Shown here: positions 9,181 to 18,684 of the stretch, one piece after another
How the letters are laid out: each line of letters starts with the position of its first letter
How positions within the stretch are numbered: the stretch's first letter is position 1
From: Flavobacterium sp. 90
Lineage (GTDB): Bacteria > Bacteroidota > Bacteroidia > Flavobacteriales > Flavobacteriaceae
Reading direction: 5' to 3'
Assembly (NCBI RefSeq): GCF_004339525.1
Contig: NZ_SMGE01000001.1
Span: forward strand, 3,596,001 to 3,660,000
DNA length: 64,000 nt
Position numbers and translations under genes: made by a program
The notes under the pieces: model-generated
What the model was told of the DNA's origin: nothing
Databases searched by the model: none
The model's input: only the letters and a program-made list of their open reading frames with translations

Positions 9181-12100
9181 ATGAAAAAACTACTGACTAA
9201 CTTTATTCATTGGAATGCGAACCACAGCGCAGTTCCTTTGATTTTATTTTTGTTGCTGATCAGCAATTCCATTACGGCACAGGTTAAAGTAACTGGAACT
9301 GTAGCTGATGATAAAGGATTGTCTATTCCTGGAGCAAATATTACAGTTGTTGGACTAAAAACAACTACTTCTACAGATTTTGACGGAAAGTATACAATTG
9401 ATGTTCCTGCAAATGCAACTTTAGTATTTACATTTATAGGTTTTAATCCTCAAAAAATAGCTGTCGATGGAAAAAGGATTATTAATGTCGTTTTAAAATC
9501 GAATGTTGAGGACTTAAAAGATGTTGTAGTAATTGGATACGGAACTCAAAAAAGGAAAGATGTAAACAGTGCTATTTCTAGTATTGGTGCAAAAGATATC
9601 GAGAACTTAAAGGTTGCTTCGTTTGACCAAATGATGCAAGGTAAAGCTGCCGGAGTTGTGGTAAACAGCAATTCTGGTGAGCCAGGAAGTAACGTTTCTG
9701 TTAGAATTAGAGGTGTTTCGTCTTTAACAGGTACAAACGAACCTTTGTATGTAATTGATGGTGTGCCAATTTCAGGAGATGCTCGTAACTCGTCTACTTC
9801 GGGAAGAAATGCACAGGGAAATAGTAACTTTTCGAATAATGGAAACATTACACAAAGTCCTTTAGCGCTTATTAATCCTAGTGATATTGAGTCTATTGAT
9901 ATTTTAAAAGATGCTTCTGCTACTGCTATTTATGGTTCTCGTGGAGCAAATGGAGTTGTGATTGTTACTACAAAATCAGGTAAAAAAGGAACTGGAAAAT
10001 TAACTTTCGAAAATTCATATTCGATAAGCAATTTGCCTAAAAAGCTACATTCTATGAATTTGCAGCAATATGCGATTCATCAAAATGCTTTGGCTGATGT
10101 TTATGATCCTACATCAAAACGTCCTGAATTTGCTCATCCTGAACTTTTAGGAAAAGGGACAGATTGGCAGGATGCGATTTACCAAACTGGAATTATGAAA
10201 TCAAACCAGTTATCGTTTTCAGGCGGTAAAGAAGGAATCAATTATTACCTTTCAGGAGGGGTTTTAGACCAGGATGGTATTGTAATTGAATCTGGATTTA
10301 AAAGATATAATGTTAGAGCTAACATCGATGCAAGAGTAAATAAATTTATTAAAGTTGGTGTTAATATTAGTGGTGCTCTTACAGATGAAAAATTGACATT
10401 AAACGGTCAGTTTAACGGAGTTGTTGCGACTTCTTTATTAGCAACTCCTGACGTTGCGGTAAGAGAATTATCAGGTGCTTTTTCAGGACCGCCATCTGGA
10501 GGTAATACTTCATTTGTGAATCCGGTTGCGACTTCTTTATTAGGTTCTAATACTTTGGTAAGAAAAAATTACTCTGGAAATTTCTATACTCAAATAGATT
10601 TATTCAAAGGTTTAGAATATCGTTTTGAAGCGGGTGGATATATGTATGACAATTTAGGGCAACGTTTTGATCCTATGTATTCTTTAGGAAATGCGGTTAA
10701 AAGTTTTGCTAACTTGTATTACAATCCATCTTCAGGAAATTCATGGAACTTAAAAAACATGCTTACTTACAGAAATACTATTGGTAAACATAATTTTACA
10801 ATCCTGGCTGTGCAAGAAGCAAACAGAGCACACTGGGAAGGGTATTCGATAACTGCAGAAGGATATAAAGATAATAACGATAAATCTCTTGCAGCATCAG
10901 ATTTGCCAAAAGCGGTAACAAGTGGTGTATATTCCGGAACTCAAACGCTTGCTTCTTATTTAGGAAGGGTGGTTTATGATTATGGCGATAAGTATAGTGT
11001 TTCTGCTGCAGTTAGAACTGATGGATCTTCAAAGTTTTTCTACGGAAATAAATGGGGAGTTTTTAGCTCTGCAAGTGGTTCTTGGAAACTTTCTAACGAG
11101 TCTTTCATGGAAGGGACTAAAAAATATGTTGACAATATTAAATTAAGAGTAGGTTGGGGACAAACAGGAAACAATCAAATTGGAAACAATTTATATGATT
11201 CAAACCTGCATTTGGTAAACAGTACTATGGGAACGTCTTATTTGCCATCAAATACGCCGAATCAAAAGTTGAAATGGGAAACTCAGGATCAGACGAACTT
11301 AGGTCTTGACTTTACAATGTTTAAATCTAAACTTACGGCTTCTGTAGATGTGTATAAAAAAGTTTCTAAAAACTTCTTGTATCAGGTTCCTTTGCCAAAC
11401 TACCTTTCTGGTGGTGGTGATTATGAAGGTGGAGTGAATCCTCCATACTTTAATCTTGGAAGTATGCATAATAAAGGTATTGAGGTTACGCTTGGTTACA
11501 CAGAGAAATTCTCAGATAATTTTTCTTGGAACAGTAGTTTGAACCTTACTAAATATGTAAATGAGGTTACTAATATGGCTGGATTAAATATTGTGAAAAC
11601 AATGGGAACTCTTGCTTATAATACTGTAACGGTATCCAGAACTCAGGAAGGTTTGCCAATTGGTGAATTTATTGGATACGAAGCTGTAGGTATTTACAGA
11701 ACAGACGATGATTTGACTAAATATGGTCATACTGATGCTTCCGGTAATAAAGTGGTTTTGAAAAACGGAACGAACTCGTTAATGCCAAATTTCGCAAAAG
11801 GTGACGTGATTTATAAAGATCAAAATAATGATGGTGTTATTGACCAAAATGACTTGAAAGCGATTGGAAATCCAAATCCAAAATTTACTTATGGATTCAC
11901 AAACAGCTTCAAATACAAAAATGTTGATTTGTCTATTTTCGTTCAGGGAACAGCAGGAAACAAATTAATGAACTTAACTCGTATGTCAGGAACATTAAAT
12001 AGTAATTTGGGAACTAATTATTTGACAGAAGCGGCAGATTTTTACTCAGCATCAAATATTAATGGTTCTTTACCAAGACCATCAACTTATGATAATGTCA

Positions 12101-12378
12101 ATAATGCAGTATCAACACGTTTTATAGAAGATGGATCTTATTTAAGAATTCAAAACGTAACTTTAGGGTATTCTTTACCATCTGATTTGATTTCGCAATT
12201 AAAATTGTCAAGATTGAGAATTTATGCTTCGGGACAAAACTTATTCACTTTTACAAAATACACAGGTTATGATCCTGAGGTAGGTTCTTATAACCAGGAC
12301 GCTTTGTTATCAGGAGTTGATAATGGTCGTTATCCGGTGCCTAGACAAATTACTTTTGGTTTTAACGTTGAATTTTAA
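9181..12378 (+). CDS. SusC/RagA-family TonB-dependent outer-membrane transporter
   Basis: Outer-membrane glycan importer of 1065 aa. An N-terminal signal peptide ends near ITAQ. Then come a carboxypeptidase-D-like regulatory domain (about residues 37-105, starting VKVTGTVADDKGLSIPGANI), a TonB-box/plug segment (DVVVIGYGTQKRKDV, then SVRIRGVSSLTG and PLYVIDGVPI), the SusC signature SIDILKDASATAIYGSRGAN, and a long beta-barrel ending in the outer-membrane C-terminal motif ITFGFNVEF. It is followed 11 bp later by its SusD partner. The likely cargo is mannooligosaccharides or galactomannan fragments, inferred from the locus. The length is normal for the family. Confidence 0.95.
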   Translation: MKKLLTNFIHWNANHSAVPLILFLLLISNSITAQVKVTGTVADDKGLSIPGANITVVGLKTTTSTDFDGKYTIDVPANATLVFTFIGFNPQKIAVDGKRIINVVLKSNVEDLKDVVVIGYGTQKRKDVNSAISSIGAKDIENLKVASFDQMMQGKAAGVVVNSNSGEPGSNVSVRIRGVSSLTGTNEPLYVIDGVPISGDARNSSTSGRNAQGNSNFSNNGNITQSPLALINPSDIESIDILKDASATAIYGSRGANGVVIVTTKSGKKGTGKLTFENSYSISNLPKKLHSMNLQQYAIHQNALADVYDPTSKRPEFAHPELLGKGTDWQDAIYQTGIMKSNQLSFSGGKEGINYYLSGGVLDQDGIVIESGFKRYNVRANIDARVNKFIKVGVNISGALTDEKLTLNGQFNGVVATSLLATPDVAVRELSGAFSGPPSGGNTSFVNPVATSLLGSNTLVRKNYSGNFYTQIDLFKGLEYRFEAGGYMYDNLGQRFDPMYSLGNAVKSFANLYYNPSSGNSWNLKNMLTYRNTIGKHNFTILAVQEANRAHWEGYSITAEGYKDNNDKSLAASDLPKAVTSGVYSGTQTLASYLGRVVYDYGDKYSVSAAVRTDGSSKFFYGNKWGVFSSASGSWKLSNESFMEGTKKYVDNIKLRVGWGQTGNNQIGNNLYDSNLHLVNSTMGTSYLPSNTPNQKLKWETQDQTNLGLDFTMFKSKLTASVDVYKKVSKNFLYQVPLPNYLSGGGDYEGGVNPPYFNLGSMHNKGIEVTLGYTEKFSDNFSWNSSLNLTKYVNEVTNMAGLNIVKTMGTLAYNTVTVSRTQEGLPIGEFIGYEAVGIYRTDDDLTKYGHTDASGNKVVLKNGTNSLMPNFAKGDVIYKDQNNDGVIDQNDLKAIGNPNPKFTYGFTNSFKYKNVDLSIFVQGTAGNKLMNLTRMSGTLNSNLGTNYLTEAADFYSASNINGSLPRPSTYDNVNNAVSTRFIEDGSYLRIQNVTLGYSLPSDLISQLKLSRLRIYASGQNLFTFTKYTGYDPEVGSYNQDALLSGVDNGRYPVPRQITFGFNVEF

Positions 12379-12389
12379 TACGAATTAAT

Positions 12390-13988
12390 ATGAAAAATAT
12401 AATAAAAAGAAGCGGTGCTATTGCCATGACACTTGTATTACTAATGTCATCGTCTTGCTCTCAGGATTTCTTAGATGTGCCTGCAGAAGGAACGCCTACT
12501 ATTGGTAACTATTACGACTCAGATGTTAAACTTGACAATGCTTCAAACGGATTATATAGTCTGGTTTGGTTTAACATGAATAAATCAGCATTTTATGGTA
12601 TTACAGATGTAATTTCCGGAAATATGTATGCGGATATCTACAATGACTTTGGGAAATTTACAGATTTGAGTTTTACAAATTCTCAATCTTTTATTTCTGA
12701 TGCGTGGAGATCTTGTTATGGAGCTATTGCAAATTCTAATGCTTACATTAATAGTTTGCCTAAGAGTGTTGGTCCAAATGTTACAAAAGAAGCATTAAAC
12801 AATGCTTTGGGGGAATCTCATTTTATTAGAGCTTTCTCTTATTTCTTCTTGGTAAGATTATGGGGAAATGTGCCTATTATTGAAAACAATGCTGATTATT
12901 CTCTAAATTATGTGATTCCAAGTAATCCTTCTGAAGATGTATATAAATTCATTGAAAACGATCTGAAATTTGCAATTGCTAATTTAAGAACTAAAAACAG
13001 AGGTTCTAATTATGCTGCAAATGCACACGTATCAAGTGGTTCTGCAAAAGCGCTTTTGGCTAAAGTATATTTATATGAGAAAAAATATGAATTGGCAAGA
13101 GCATTAGCTCAGGAAGTAATTAATAGTGGAGAATTTAAATTATTAGGTGGTGATGAATTGCCATTGAAATCTTTTGCTGATTTATGGTTGCAAAAAAATA
13201 ACAATAACGAAGAATCTATTTTTGCATGGCAATGGAATGGAGCGGGAGGTTATTTTGATGGAAACTTTTCGAATACATTATTTGCTCCTGAAAACAGATT
13301 GGTTGAAACTACTTATTCCGGACAAATTGCACCATCACAAGATTTGATTAAAAATGTTTATGAAGACGGTGATAAAAGAAGAAAAGAAACTTTTATGTTG
13401 CCTGGAGATTTTTATCCAAATTTAACTTATGCACAGACACTTGATGTAGATTCTCCATTGGTTTTGGGATATACATTTTCTCTTCAATATGAAGCTCAAA
13501 AATCTGGAGCAGGTTTGAAGAAGTATGTTATTGGAAAAGAGAATTTACCAATAACAGGACCATTTAATCCTCAGTTTAACGGAGAAAGCAGTATGAATAG
13601 TTATATGATGCGTTATGCAGAGTTATTGTTAATACATGCCGAAGCAATTTTAGGTTCACAATCAGGTAGTACTTCAGATCCAAATGCTTTAAAATCATTT
13701 AATGCAGTTCGCAGAAGAGCTGGTGTTCCTGAAAAAACGACAATTAGTTTTGATGATATCTTTAAAGAAAGACGTGCAGAACTAGCTTGCGAAGGTGATT
13801 ATTATTTTGACTTAGGACGTTTGCCTTTTAGTCAGGCTAAAGCAATACTTGAAGCTCAAAACAGAGGAAACAGAGACGCTGAAAAACATATTTCAATTTC
13901 TGCATCAAGCCTTTTATTGCCTTATCCATCTGATGATTTGATTAAAAATCCAAAATTGAAAGAAGTAGTACCATATACTTTTAAATAA
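12390..13988 (+). CDS. SusD/RagB-family surface glycan-binding lipoprotein
   Basis: Lid and binding partner of the preceding SusC, 532 aa, anchored on the cell surface. The lipobox is MSSSC, followed by SQDFLDVPAEG, the usual SusD opening. The SusD-like N-terminal region (LGESHFIRAFSYFFLVRLWGNVP) and the TPR-like helix AKALLAKVYLYEKKYELA are visible. The RagB region carries YMMRYAELLLIHAEA, then AVRRRAGVP and FKERRAELACEGDYYFDLGR. All are canonical for the family. It is only 11 bp from susC and 18 bp from the next gene, so co-transcription is very likely. It lacks enzymatic activity by family knowledge. Confidence 0.95.
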   Translation: MKNIIKRSGAIAMTLVLLMSSSCSQDFLDVPAEGTPTIGNYYDSDVKLDNASNGLYSLVWFNMNKSAFYGITDVISGNMYADIYNDFGKFTDLSFTNSQSFISDAWRSCYGAIANSNAYINSLPKSVGPNVTKEALNNALGESHFIRAFSYFFLVRLWGNVPIIENNADYSLNYVIPSNPSEDVYKFIENDLKFAIANLRTKNRGSNYAANAHVSSGSAKALLAKVYLYEKKYELARALAQEVINSGEFKLLGGDELPLKSFADLWLQKNNNNEESIFAWQWNGAGGYFDGNFSNTLFAPENRLVETTYSGQIAPSQDLIKNVYEDGDKRRKETFMLPGDFYPNLTYAQTLDVDSPLVLGYTFSLQYEAQKSGAGLKKYVIGKENLPITGPFNPQFNGESSMNSYMMRYAELLLIHAEAILGSQSGSTSDPNALKSFNAVRRRAGVPEKTTISFDDIFKERRAELACEGDYYFDLGRLPFSQAKAILEAQNRGNRDAEKHISISASSLLLPYPSDDLIKNPKLKEVVPYTFK

Positions 13989-14006
13989 TTTTTAAAAATA
14001 AAAAAC

Positions 14007-15095
14007 ATGAAAAATATAAAAATTGCTTCGTTAGCGGCATGTATGACATGGATGTTGTCACTAATATTTTTTAGTGCATGCTCAAATGATGATACTGCTT
14101 CGGCTTCTGGTAGTGGTAGTGCACCATCTATTGAATATGTAGCGCCATCAGGCTATAATACAGATGGGAGTTTAAAACCATTAACTCCTACAAGAGTTGG
14201 AGATCCAAAGAATTACTATGTCATTCATGGTAAAGGGTTACTTACTACAACAAAGGTTTATTTTAATGACTTTGATACTTATTTCAGACCAACTTTTGTA
14301 ACAGATACGGATATCATTATATTATTAGATGAAAATACGCCTTATGCAGCTGCATCAAACAAGTTAAAAGTAGTAACCCAAAAAGGTACGGTTCTTTTTG
14401 ATTTTGTGGTTAAACCTCCGGTTCCAAGCTTTTCGCAATTTTATCCAATTAATGCAACGGCTGGACAGGAAGTAACGATAACGGGAAAATACTTTTTGAA
14501 TCCTGTAGTTACTCTTGCTAAAACAAAAACGTTACCAGAGGTTCCTGTAACTGTAGTTTCTTCTACGCTGGAAAAAGTGGTTATCAAATTACCTGAAAAT
14601 GCTGATTTGAGATATCTTTCAATTGCCAATATTTCAGGAGCGACAACTTCTACTTATGCTGTTGGAACTGCAATATTTGATGATGTTTCTTACTATGGAT
14701 TAGATTTTCCTGCATGGAATAATTTTAAATATCTAACTGATGGTAAAGCAGAACAAGGAACAACTTATATTGAAAAAGAGATGGATGCTTGGGGAAGTTT
14801 ACAAGGAAACTGGGGTTGGTTTGATAAACTTGCGCCTTATTCAGGAATACGTGTAGCGATTAAAGCAAAAGCCGACGGAAAAGTGAGATTAGTATTTAAC
14901 GGAGATTGGAGTAATTCGCCTGTAGTGAGTGTGACTACCGAGTGGAAAACATTCTATCTTCCGTGGTCAATGTTCAGTAGTTCAGATCGCGTTCAAAATA
15001 TTACATTCCAAAACCAAACAGCGACAGCAAAAGGGGATGGTTTACCAAATACCTTTTACATTGATAACATTGGTTTCATGTTAAAAGCCGAGTAG
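14007..15095 (+). CDS. TIG-domain surface glycan-binding lipoprotein (SGBP-B-like)
   Basis: A 362-aa protein in the position after SusD where surface glycan-binding proteins are normally found. A lipoprotein signal ends in FFSAC (Cys25). Two IPT/TIG-like Ig folds follow (about residues 48-140 and 142-220; VIHGKGL and TITGKYF are the TIG turns). The C-terminal domain (about residues 225-362) is rich in Trp and Tyr and ends TFYIDNIGFMLKAE, like the binding domain of SGBP-B proteins. It probably captures mannan at the surface. A strong terminator follows, so it closes the susCD operon. Function is assigned from architecture and position. Confidence 0.8.
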   Translation: MKNIKIASLAACMTWMLSLIFFSACSNDDTASASGSGSAPSIEYVAPSGYNTDGSLKPLTPTRVGDPKNYYVIHGKGLLTTTKVYFNDFDTYFRPTFVTDTDIIILLDENTPYAAASNKLKVVTQKGTVLFDFVVKPPVPSFSQFYPINATAGQEVTITGKYFLNPVVTLAKTKTLPEVPVTVVSSTLEKVVIKLPENADLRYLSIANISGATTSTYAVGTAIFDDVSYYGLDFPAWNNFKYLTDGKAEQGTTYIEKEMDAWGSLQGNWGWFDKLAPYSGIRVAIKAKADGKVRLVFNGDWSNSPVVSVTTEWKTFYLPWSMFSSSDRVQNITFQNQTATAKGDGLPNTFYIDNIGFMLKAE

Positions 15096-15137
15096 TGAAT
15101 TTTAATTATTAAGAATAGTGAATTTTAATTAGTAATG

Positions 15138-15173
15138 AAAACTCCATTTCGGTATTTCGAAATGGGGTTTTTT
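15138..15173 (+). terminator. Rho-independent terminator of the susCD operon
   Basis: The arms AACTCCATTTCG and CGAAATGGGGTT surround a short loop and are followed by a T-run. It lies 43 bp after the SGBP stop codon. Confidence 0.85.
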
Positions 15174-15300
15174 ATTAAAGAAAATTCTTTCATGAATTGA
15201 CGATATAGTATTGTGTTTTAATAAAATAGTATCGAATGTGTATAAAATGGATGTTTAAATTTACAGATATCATTTATTTTAACATAAAAAAAGAATAATT

Positions 15301-16275
15301 ATGAAAAACAATTACATTTCGAATTTTGGTTCAGTAAAAAGAAAATTCTTTTTATTATCGGTTTTTTTTCTCTTAATAATTTCGATTGGACGAGCTCAAA
15401 CAATTGACGGACTTAATCCTTATTGTATTTCGAGTAGTCCTTATTATCGTATTCTTAATGCGCCGGATATAAATAGTTATGACTCGGTTGTTTGGACTGC
15501 GAGTGATAATTCCGGAATCACTTTTTCTGGCGATCCTTCTGCTAAATCACTTAATAAAGTTGTAGTAAAACCGGGAAATTTAATAACTGCTCCATATTAT
15601 ATTTATGCAACATTTTATTCTGGAGTAAATTTTGTTGCGGAAACAGCAAAATTTTATTTTATTACTCCAACGCCACCAACTACGCCAAGTTATAACGTTA
15701 CAAAAACAAATGATTACTGTACGCCACAATACCATATTATAACGCTTAATGTAACGCCAAATCCAAATCCAAGTCCAAATACAAATTATAGTATTGCGCC
15801 TAGAATTGCAGATGCAAGTATCGTAATTACGCAAACGTCTAAAAACATATTCGAATTAAAATTACCATTAAACGGAGATCCTTATTTTTTATACGACGTT
15901 ACAAGCTCAACATCTTCATCAGGTTGTTTGTCTAATTCAGTTACGACTACAGCTTATGGAAATTCGGTTTCTTTAAATTTAACAGGCTGTGCAAACAATG
16001 CACCGGGAACAAACTATGAGTTTACAGCTTCGCCAAATCCGTATAGCAACGGATATTTAACAATAGTTGCACCGGCAGTTACGCCAGCTTTTACAGGAAC
16101 ATGTAAAGTATTTAATAGTTCAGGTGTTTTGATGACAAGTTTTCCATTGTTGAATTCAAGTACCGCAATTCAACTTAAATCTACAGTTGGATCTTCGTTG
16201 ATATCTGGACTTTATGTGGTTCAGGTAACGTATCAAAACGGAAATGTGAGAACAAAAAATCTGGTTGTGAATTAA
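15301..16275 (+). CDS. Secreted protein with type IX (type A) C-terminal sorting domain
   Basis: A 324-aa secreted protein of unknown function. A signal peptide ends near GRAQ. The middle (about residues 35-230) looks like one or two PKD/Ig-like beta-sandwich folds with paired cysteines (PYCISS, NDYCTP, SGCLS, TGCAN) and proline/asparagine-rich linkers, including a short NPNPSPNTN stretch. The last 85 residues (FTASPNPYSNGYLTI ... SGLYVVQVTY ... KNLVVN) form a type IX type A sorting domain. No glycosidase motif is seen. Terminators on both sides make it a separate transcript. Its place among the mannan genes suggests a surface adhesin or glycan-binding role, which is only an inference. Confidence 0.75.
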   Translation: MKNNYISNFGSVKRKFFLLSVFFLLIISIGRAQTIDGLNPYCISSSPYYRILNAPDINSYDSVVWTASDNSGITFSGDPSAKSLNKVVVKPGNLITAPYYIYATFYSGVNFVAETAKFYFITPTPPTTPSYNVTKTNDYCTPQYHIITLNVTPNPNPSPNTNYSIAPRIADASIVITQTSKNIFELKLPLNGDPYFLYDVTSSTSSSGCLSNSVTTTAYGNSVSLNLTGCANNAPGTNYEFTASPNPYSNGYLTIVAPAVTPAFTGTCKVFNSSGVLMTSFPLLNSSTAIQLKSTVGSSLISGLYVVQVTYQNGNVRTKNLVVN

Positions 16276-16299
16276 AAAATGTTCTTTAATAACAAAAAA

Positions 16300-16336
16300 A
16301 GAACTCCATTTCGAGCAATCGATTTGGAGTTTTTTA
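16300..16336 (+). terminator. Rho-independent terminator
   Basis: The arms GAACTCCATTTCGA and TCGATTTGGAGTT have one mismatch and a 4-nt loop, followed by TTTTTT. The stem closely resembles the terminator at 15138-15173, as if one copy derived from the other. Confidence 0.85.
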
Positions 16337-16414
16337 TAATTTAAAACAAAATTTTGCTCTGTTTCAGCATAATAAAAAAATAGCAATACAACAAAATATC
16401 AAAATATAATAAAA

Positions 16415-17653
16415 ATGAAAAAAACAGTACTACTATTGTTTGCATTAAGTATTTCAGGTTTCGGCTTTAGCCAAGGAAATACGCACACACAAAAAGCAGG
16501 TAAATTTGAAGGCCTTGCTATGACGCCGCCAATGGGTTGGAATTCATGGAATACTTTTGAAACCAATATTGATGAAAAATTGGTAAAAGAAACCGCAGAT
16601 ATTATGGTTTCATCCGGAATGGCAGCAGCGGGTTATAATTATATTGTATTGGATGATGGCTGGATGACAAGAGAACGTGATGCAAATGGTGATTTAGTTC
16701 CGGATCCGGTTAAATTTCCTAACGGAATGAAAGCTGTTATCGATTATGTGCACAGTAAAGGTCTTAAATTTGGATTATACAATTGTGCCGGAACCCAAAC
16801 TTGTGCCGGTTATCCGGGAACACGTGGTTATGAATATCAGGATGCAAGATTTTATGCTAAATTAGGTATAGATTTCTTAAAATATGATTGGTGTAATACA
16901 CAAGGAATTACAGCCAAAGAAGCGTATACAACAATGAGCAATGCGCTTAAAACTGCTGGAAAACCAATTGTTTTCAGTCTTTGTGAGTGGGGCGATAATC
17001 AGCCATGGGAATGGGGAAAACCAATTGGGAATTTATGGAGAATTTCAGGAGATATTTATCCTTGTTTTGATTGTGAGTTTAAACACGAAGAAGGAAATTG
17101 GTCGTCTTGGGGATTTATGAAAATTATCGAAATGCGCAAAGACATCCGCAAATATTCAGGTCCGGATCATTGGAATGATTTTGATATGATGGAAGTTGGC
17201 GACGGAATGACAAATACCGAAGATAAAGCACATTTTACAATGTGGTCAATGATGGCATCTCCATTAATTGCAGGAAATGATTTTAGAAAAATGTCAAAAG
17301 AAACTCTAGCAATTTTAACGAATAAAGAATTAATTGCGGTAAATCAGGATAAATTAGGAGTTCAGGGATTTAAATATTCTGCTGAAGATGGATTAGAAGT
17401 TTGGGTAAAACCATTATCAGATGGAAATTGGGCAATAACTTTTTTAAACAGAAGTGATGTTGCTAAGAAAGTCAATTTTGATTGGAAAAAATATACTATT
17501 AAAGATGCAGATTTTGGCTATGAAGCCGATTTTAATAAAACTACCTTTAAATTAAAAGACCTTTGGAAAAATAAAGAAATAGGTAATACCAAGAAAAATT
17601 TTGTTTCAGATATTGCATCACATGACGTTATTACATTAAGATTAATTCCTTAA
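16415..17653 (+). CDS. GH27 alpha-galactosidase, secreted
   Basis: Predicted to remove alpha-1,6-galactose side chains from galactomannan, opening the backbone to the GH26 enzymes. It is 412 aa with a signal peptide ending near FGFSQ. The GH27 (beta/alpha)8-barrel motifs are clear: TPPMGWNSWNTF (residue 37), YIVLDDGWM (Asp80/Asp81), KFGLYNCAG, and FLKYDWCN with nucleophile Asp158. A second catalytic Asp213 lies in WRISGDI. A C-terminal beta-sandwich of about 90 residues follows. There is no lipobox, so it is probably periplasmic. It is 11 bp upstream of the GH5 gene and co-transcribed with it. The family assignment is very secure. Confidence 0.94.
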   Translation: MKKTVLLLFALSISGFGFSQGNTHTQKAGKFEGLAMTPPMGWNSWNTFETNIDEKLVKETADIMVSSGMAAAGYNYIVLDDGWMTRERDANGDLVPDPVKFPNGMKAVIDYVHSKGLKFGLYNCAGTQTCAGYPGTRGYEYQDARFYAKLGIDFLKYDWCNTQGITAKEAYTTMSNALKTAGKPIVFSLCEWGDNQPWEWGKPIGNLWRISGDIYPCFDCEFKHEEGNWSSWGFMKIIEMRKDIRKYSGPDHWNDFDMMEVGDGMTNTEDKAHFTMWSMMASPLIAGNDFRKMSKETLAILTNKELIAVNQDKLGVQGFKYSAEDGLEVWVKPLSDGNWAITFLNRSDVAKKVNFDWKKYTIKDADFGYEADFNKTTFKLKDLWKNKEIGNTKKNFVSDIASHDVITLRLIP

Positions 17654-17664
17654 AACAGTTTGTT

Positions 17665-18630
17665 ATGAAATCAAATATCAAAATTTTTACAATTGTTTTG
17701 CTGCTGGTTTTTTGTGTCGCAAAAGCGCAATTTGTAAAACATCATGGACAACTTAGTGTATTAGGAACTCAGTTAGTCGATAAAGATAATAATCCGATTG
17801 TGTTAAGAGGAATGAGTTTTGGCTGGCATAGTATGTGGCCAAGATTTTATAATGAGAAAGCAGTTAATTGGTTAAAGAAAGATTTTAATTGTAATGTTGT
17901 GCGTGCCGCAATGGGTGTAGAATTAGGAGAATGGGCTTATCAAAAAGAACCACAATTCTCAAAAGAAAAAATTGAAGCTGTTGTAAATGGAGCCATAAAA
18001 TCTGATATCTATGTAATTATAGATTGGCACAGTCATAATATTAATCTCGAAGAAGCAAAAGTTTTTTTTGCTGAAATGTCTAAGAAATATAGCAAATATC
18101 CCAATATAATCTACGAAGTTTTTAATGAGCCTGATTATGAATCGTGGTCAGAGGTTAAGGCTTACGCCGAAGAAGTAATTAAAGTAATTAGACAAAACGA
18201 TCCTAAAAACATTATTTTGGTTGGTTCTCCACATTGGGATCAGGATGTAAATCTTGCTGCCGAAGATCCAATTCGCGGATATGATAATATAATGTATACG
18301 ATGCATTTTTATGCAGCAACACACGGAAAAGAATTAAGGAACAAGACAGACGATGCTATAAAAAGCGGTTTACCAATTTTTGTTTCTGAATCTGCAGGAA
18401 TGGAAGCATCCGGCGACGGACCATTAAATATGAAAGCTTGGCAGGAATATATCGATTGGATGGAATCTAAAAAGCTAAGTTGGATAACCTGGTCGGTTTC
18501 TGATAAAGATGAAACGTGTTCTATCCTAAAAAAATCAGCAAAATCAGAAGGGAAGTGGAAGACTGAGGATTTGAAAGAATCAGGAATAAAAGTTCGTGAG
18601 TTTTTAAGAAAGTATAATTCGCAAGAATAA
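17665..18630 (+). CDS. GH5 endo-beta-glycanase (subfamily 2-like), secreted
   Basis: A 321-aa single-domain glycoside hydrolase with a signal peptide ending near AKAQF. GH5 motifs are seen: VLRGMSFGW, VVRAAM, VIIDWHSH, YEVFNEP with acid/base Glu155, TMHFYAATH, and FVSESAG with nucleophile Glu242. The SESAGMEASGDG segment resembles the TEWG..asGdG end of GH5_2 endoglucanases, so the enzyme may cut beta-1,4-glucan links in glucomannan rather than pure mannan. Other GH5 subfamilies are mannanases, so the substrate is open. It lies directly after the GH27 gene with an 11-bp gap. A strong terminator follows. Confidence 0.9.
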   Translation: MKSNIKIFTIVLLLVFCVAKAQFVKHHGQLSVLGTQLVDKDNNPIVLRGMSFGWHSMWPRFYNEKAVNWLKKDFNCNVVRAAMGVELGEWAYQKEPQFSKEKIEAVVNGAIKSDIYVIIDWHSHNINLEEAKVFFAEMSKKYSKYPNIIYEVFNEPDYESWSEVKAYAEEVIKVIRQNDPKNIILVGSPHWDQDVNLAAEDPIRGYDNIMYTMHFYAATHGKELRNKTDDAIKSGLPIFVSESAGMEASGDGPLNMKAWQEYIDWMESKKLSWITWSVSDKDETCSILKKSAKSEGKWKTEDLKESGIKVREFLRKYNSQE

Positions 18631-18653
18631 AATTGTTGGATTATTTTAGAGGT

Positions 18654-18684
18654 AAACCTGTTCAGATTCTGAACAGGTTTTTTT
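18654..18684 (+). terminator. Rho-independent terminator after GH27-GH5
   Basis: AAACCTGTTCAG pairs with CTGAACAGGTTT around a tiny loop and is followed by a T-run. It marks the right end of the mannan locus. Confidence 0.88.
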
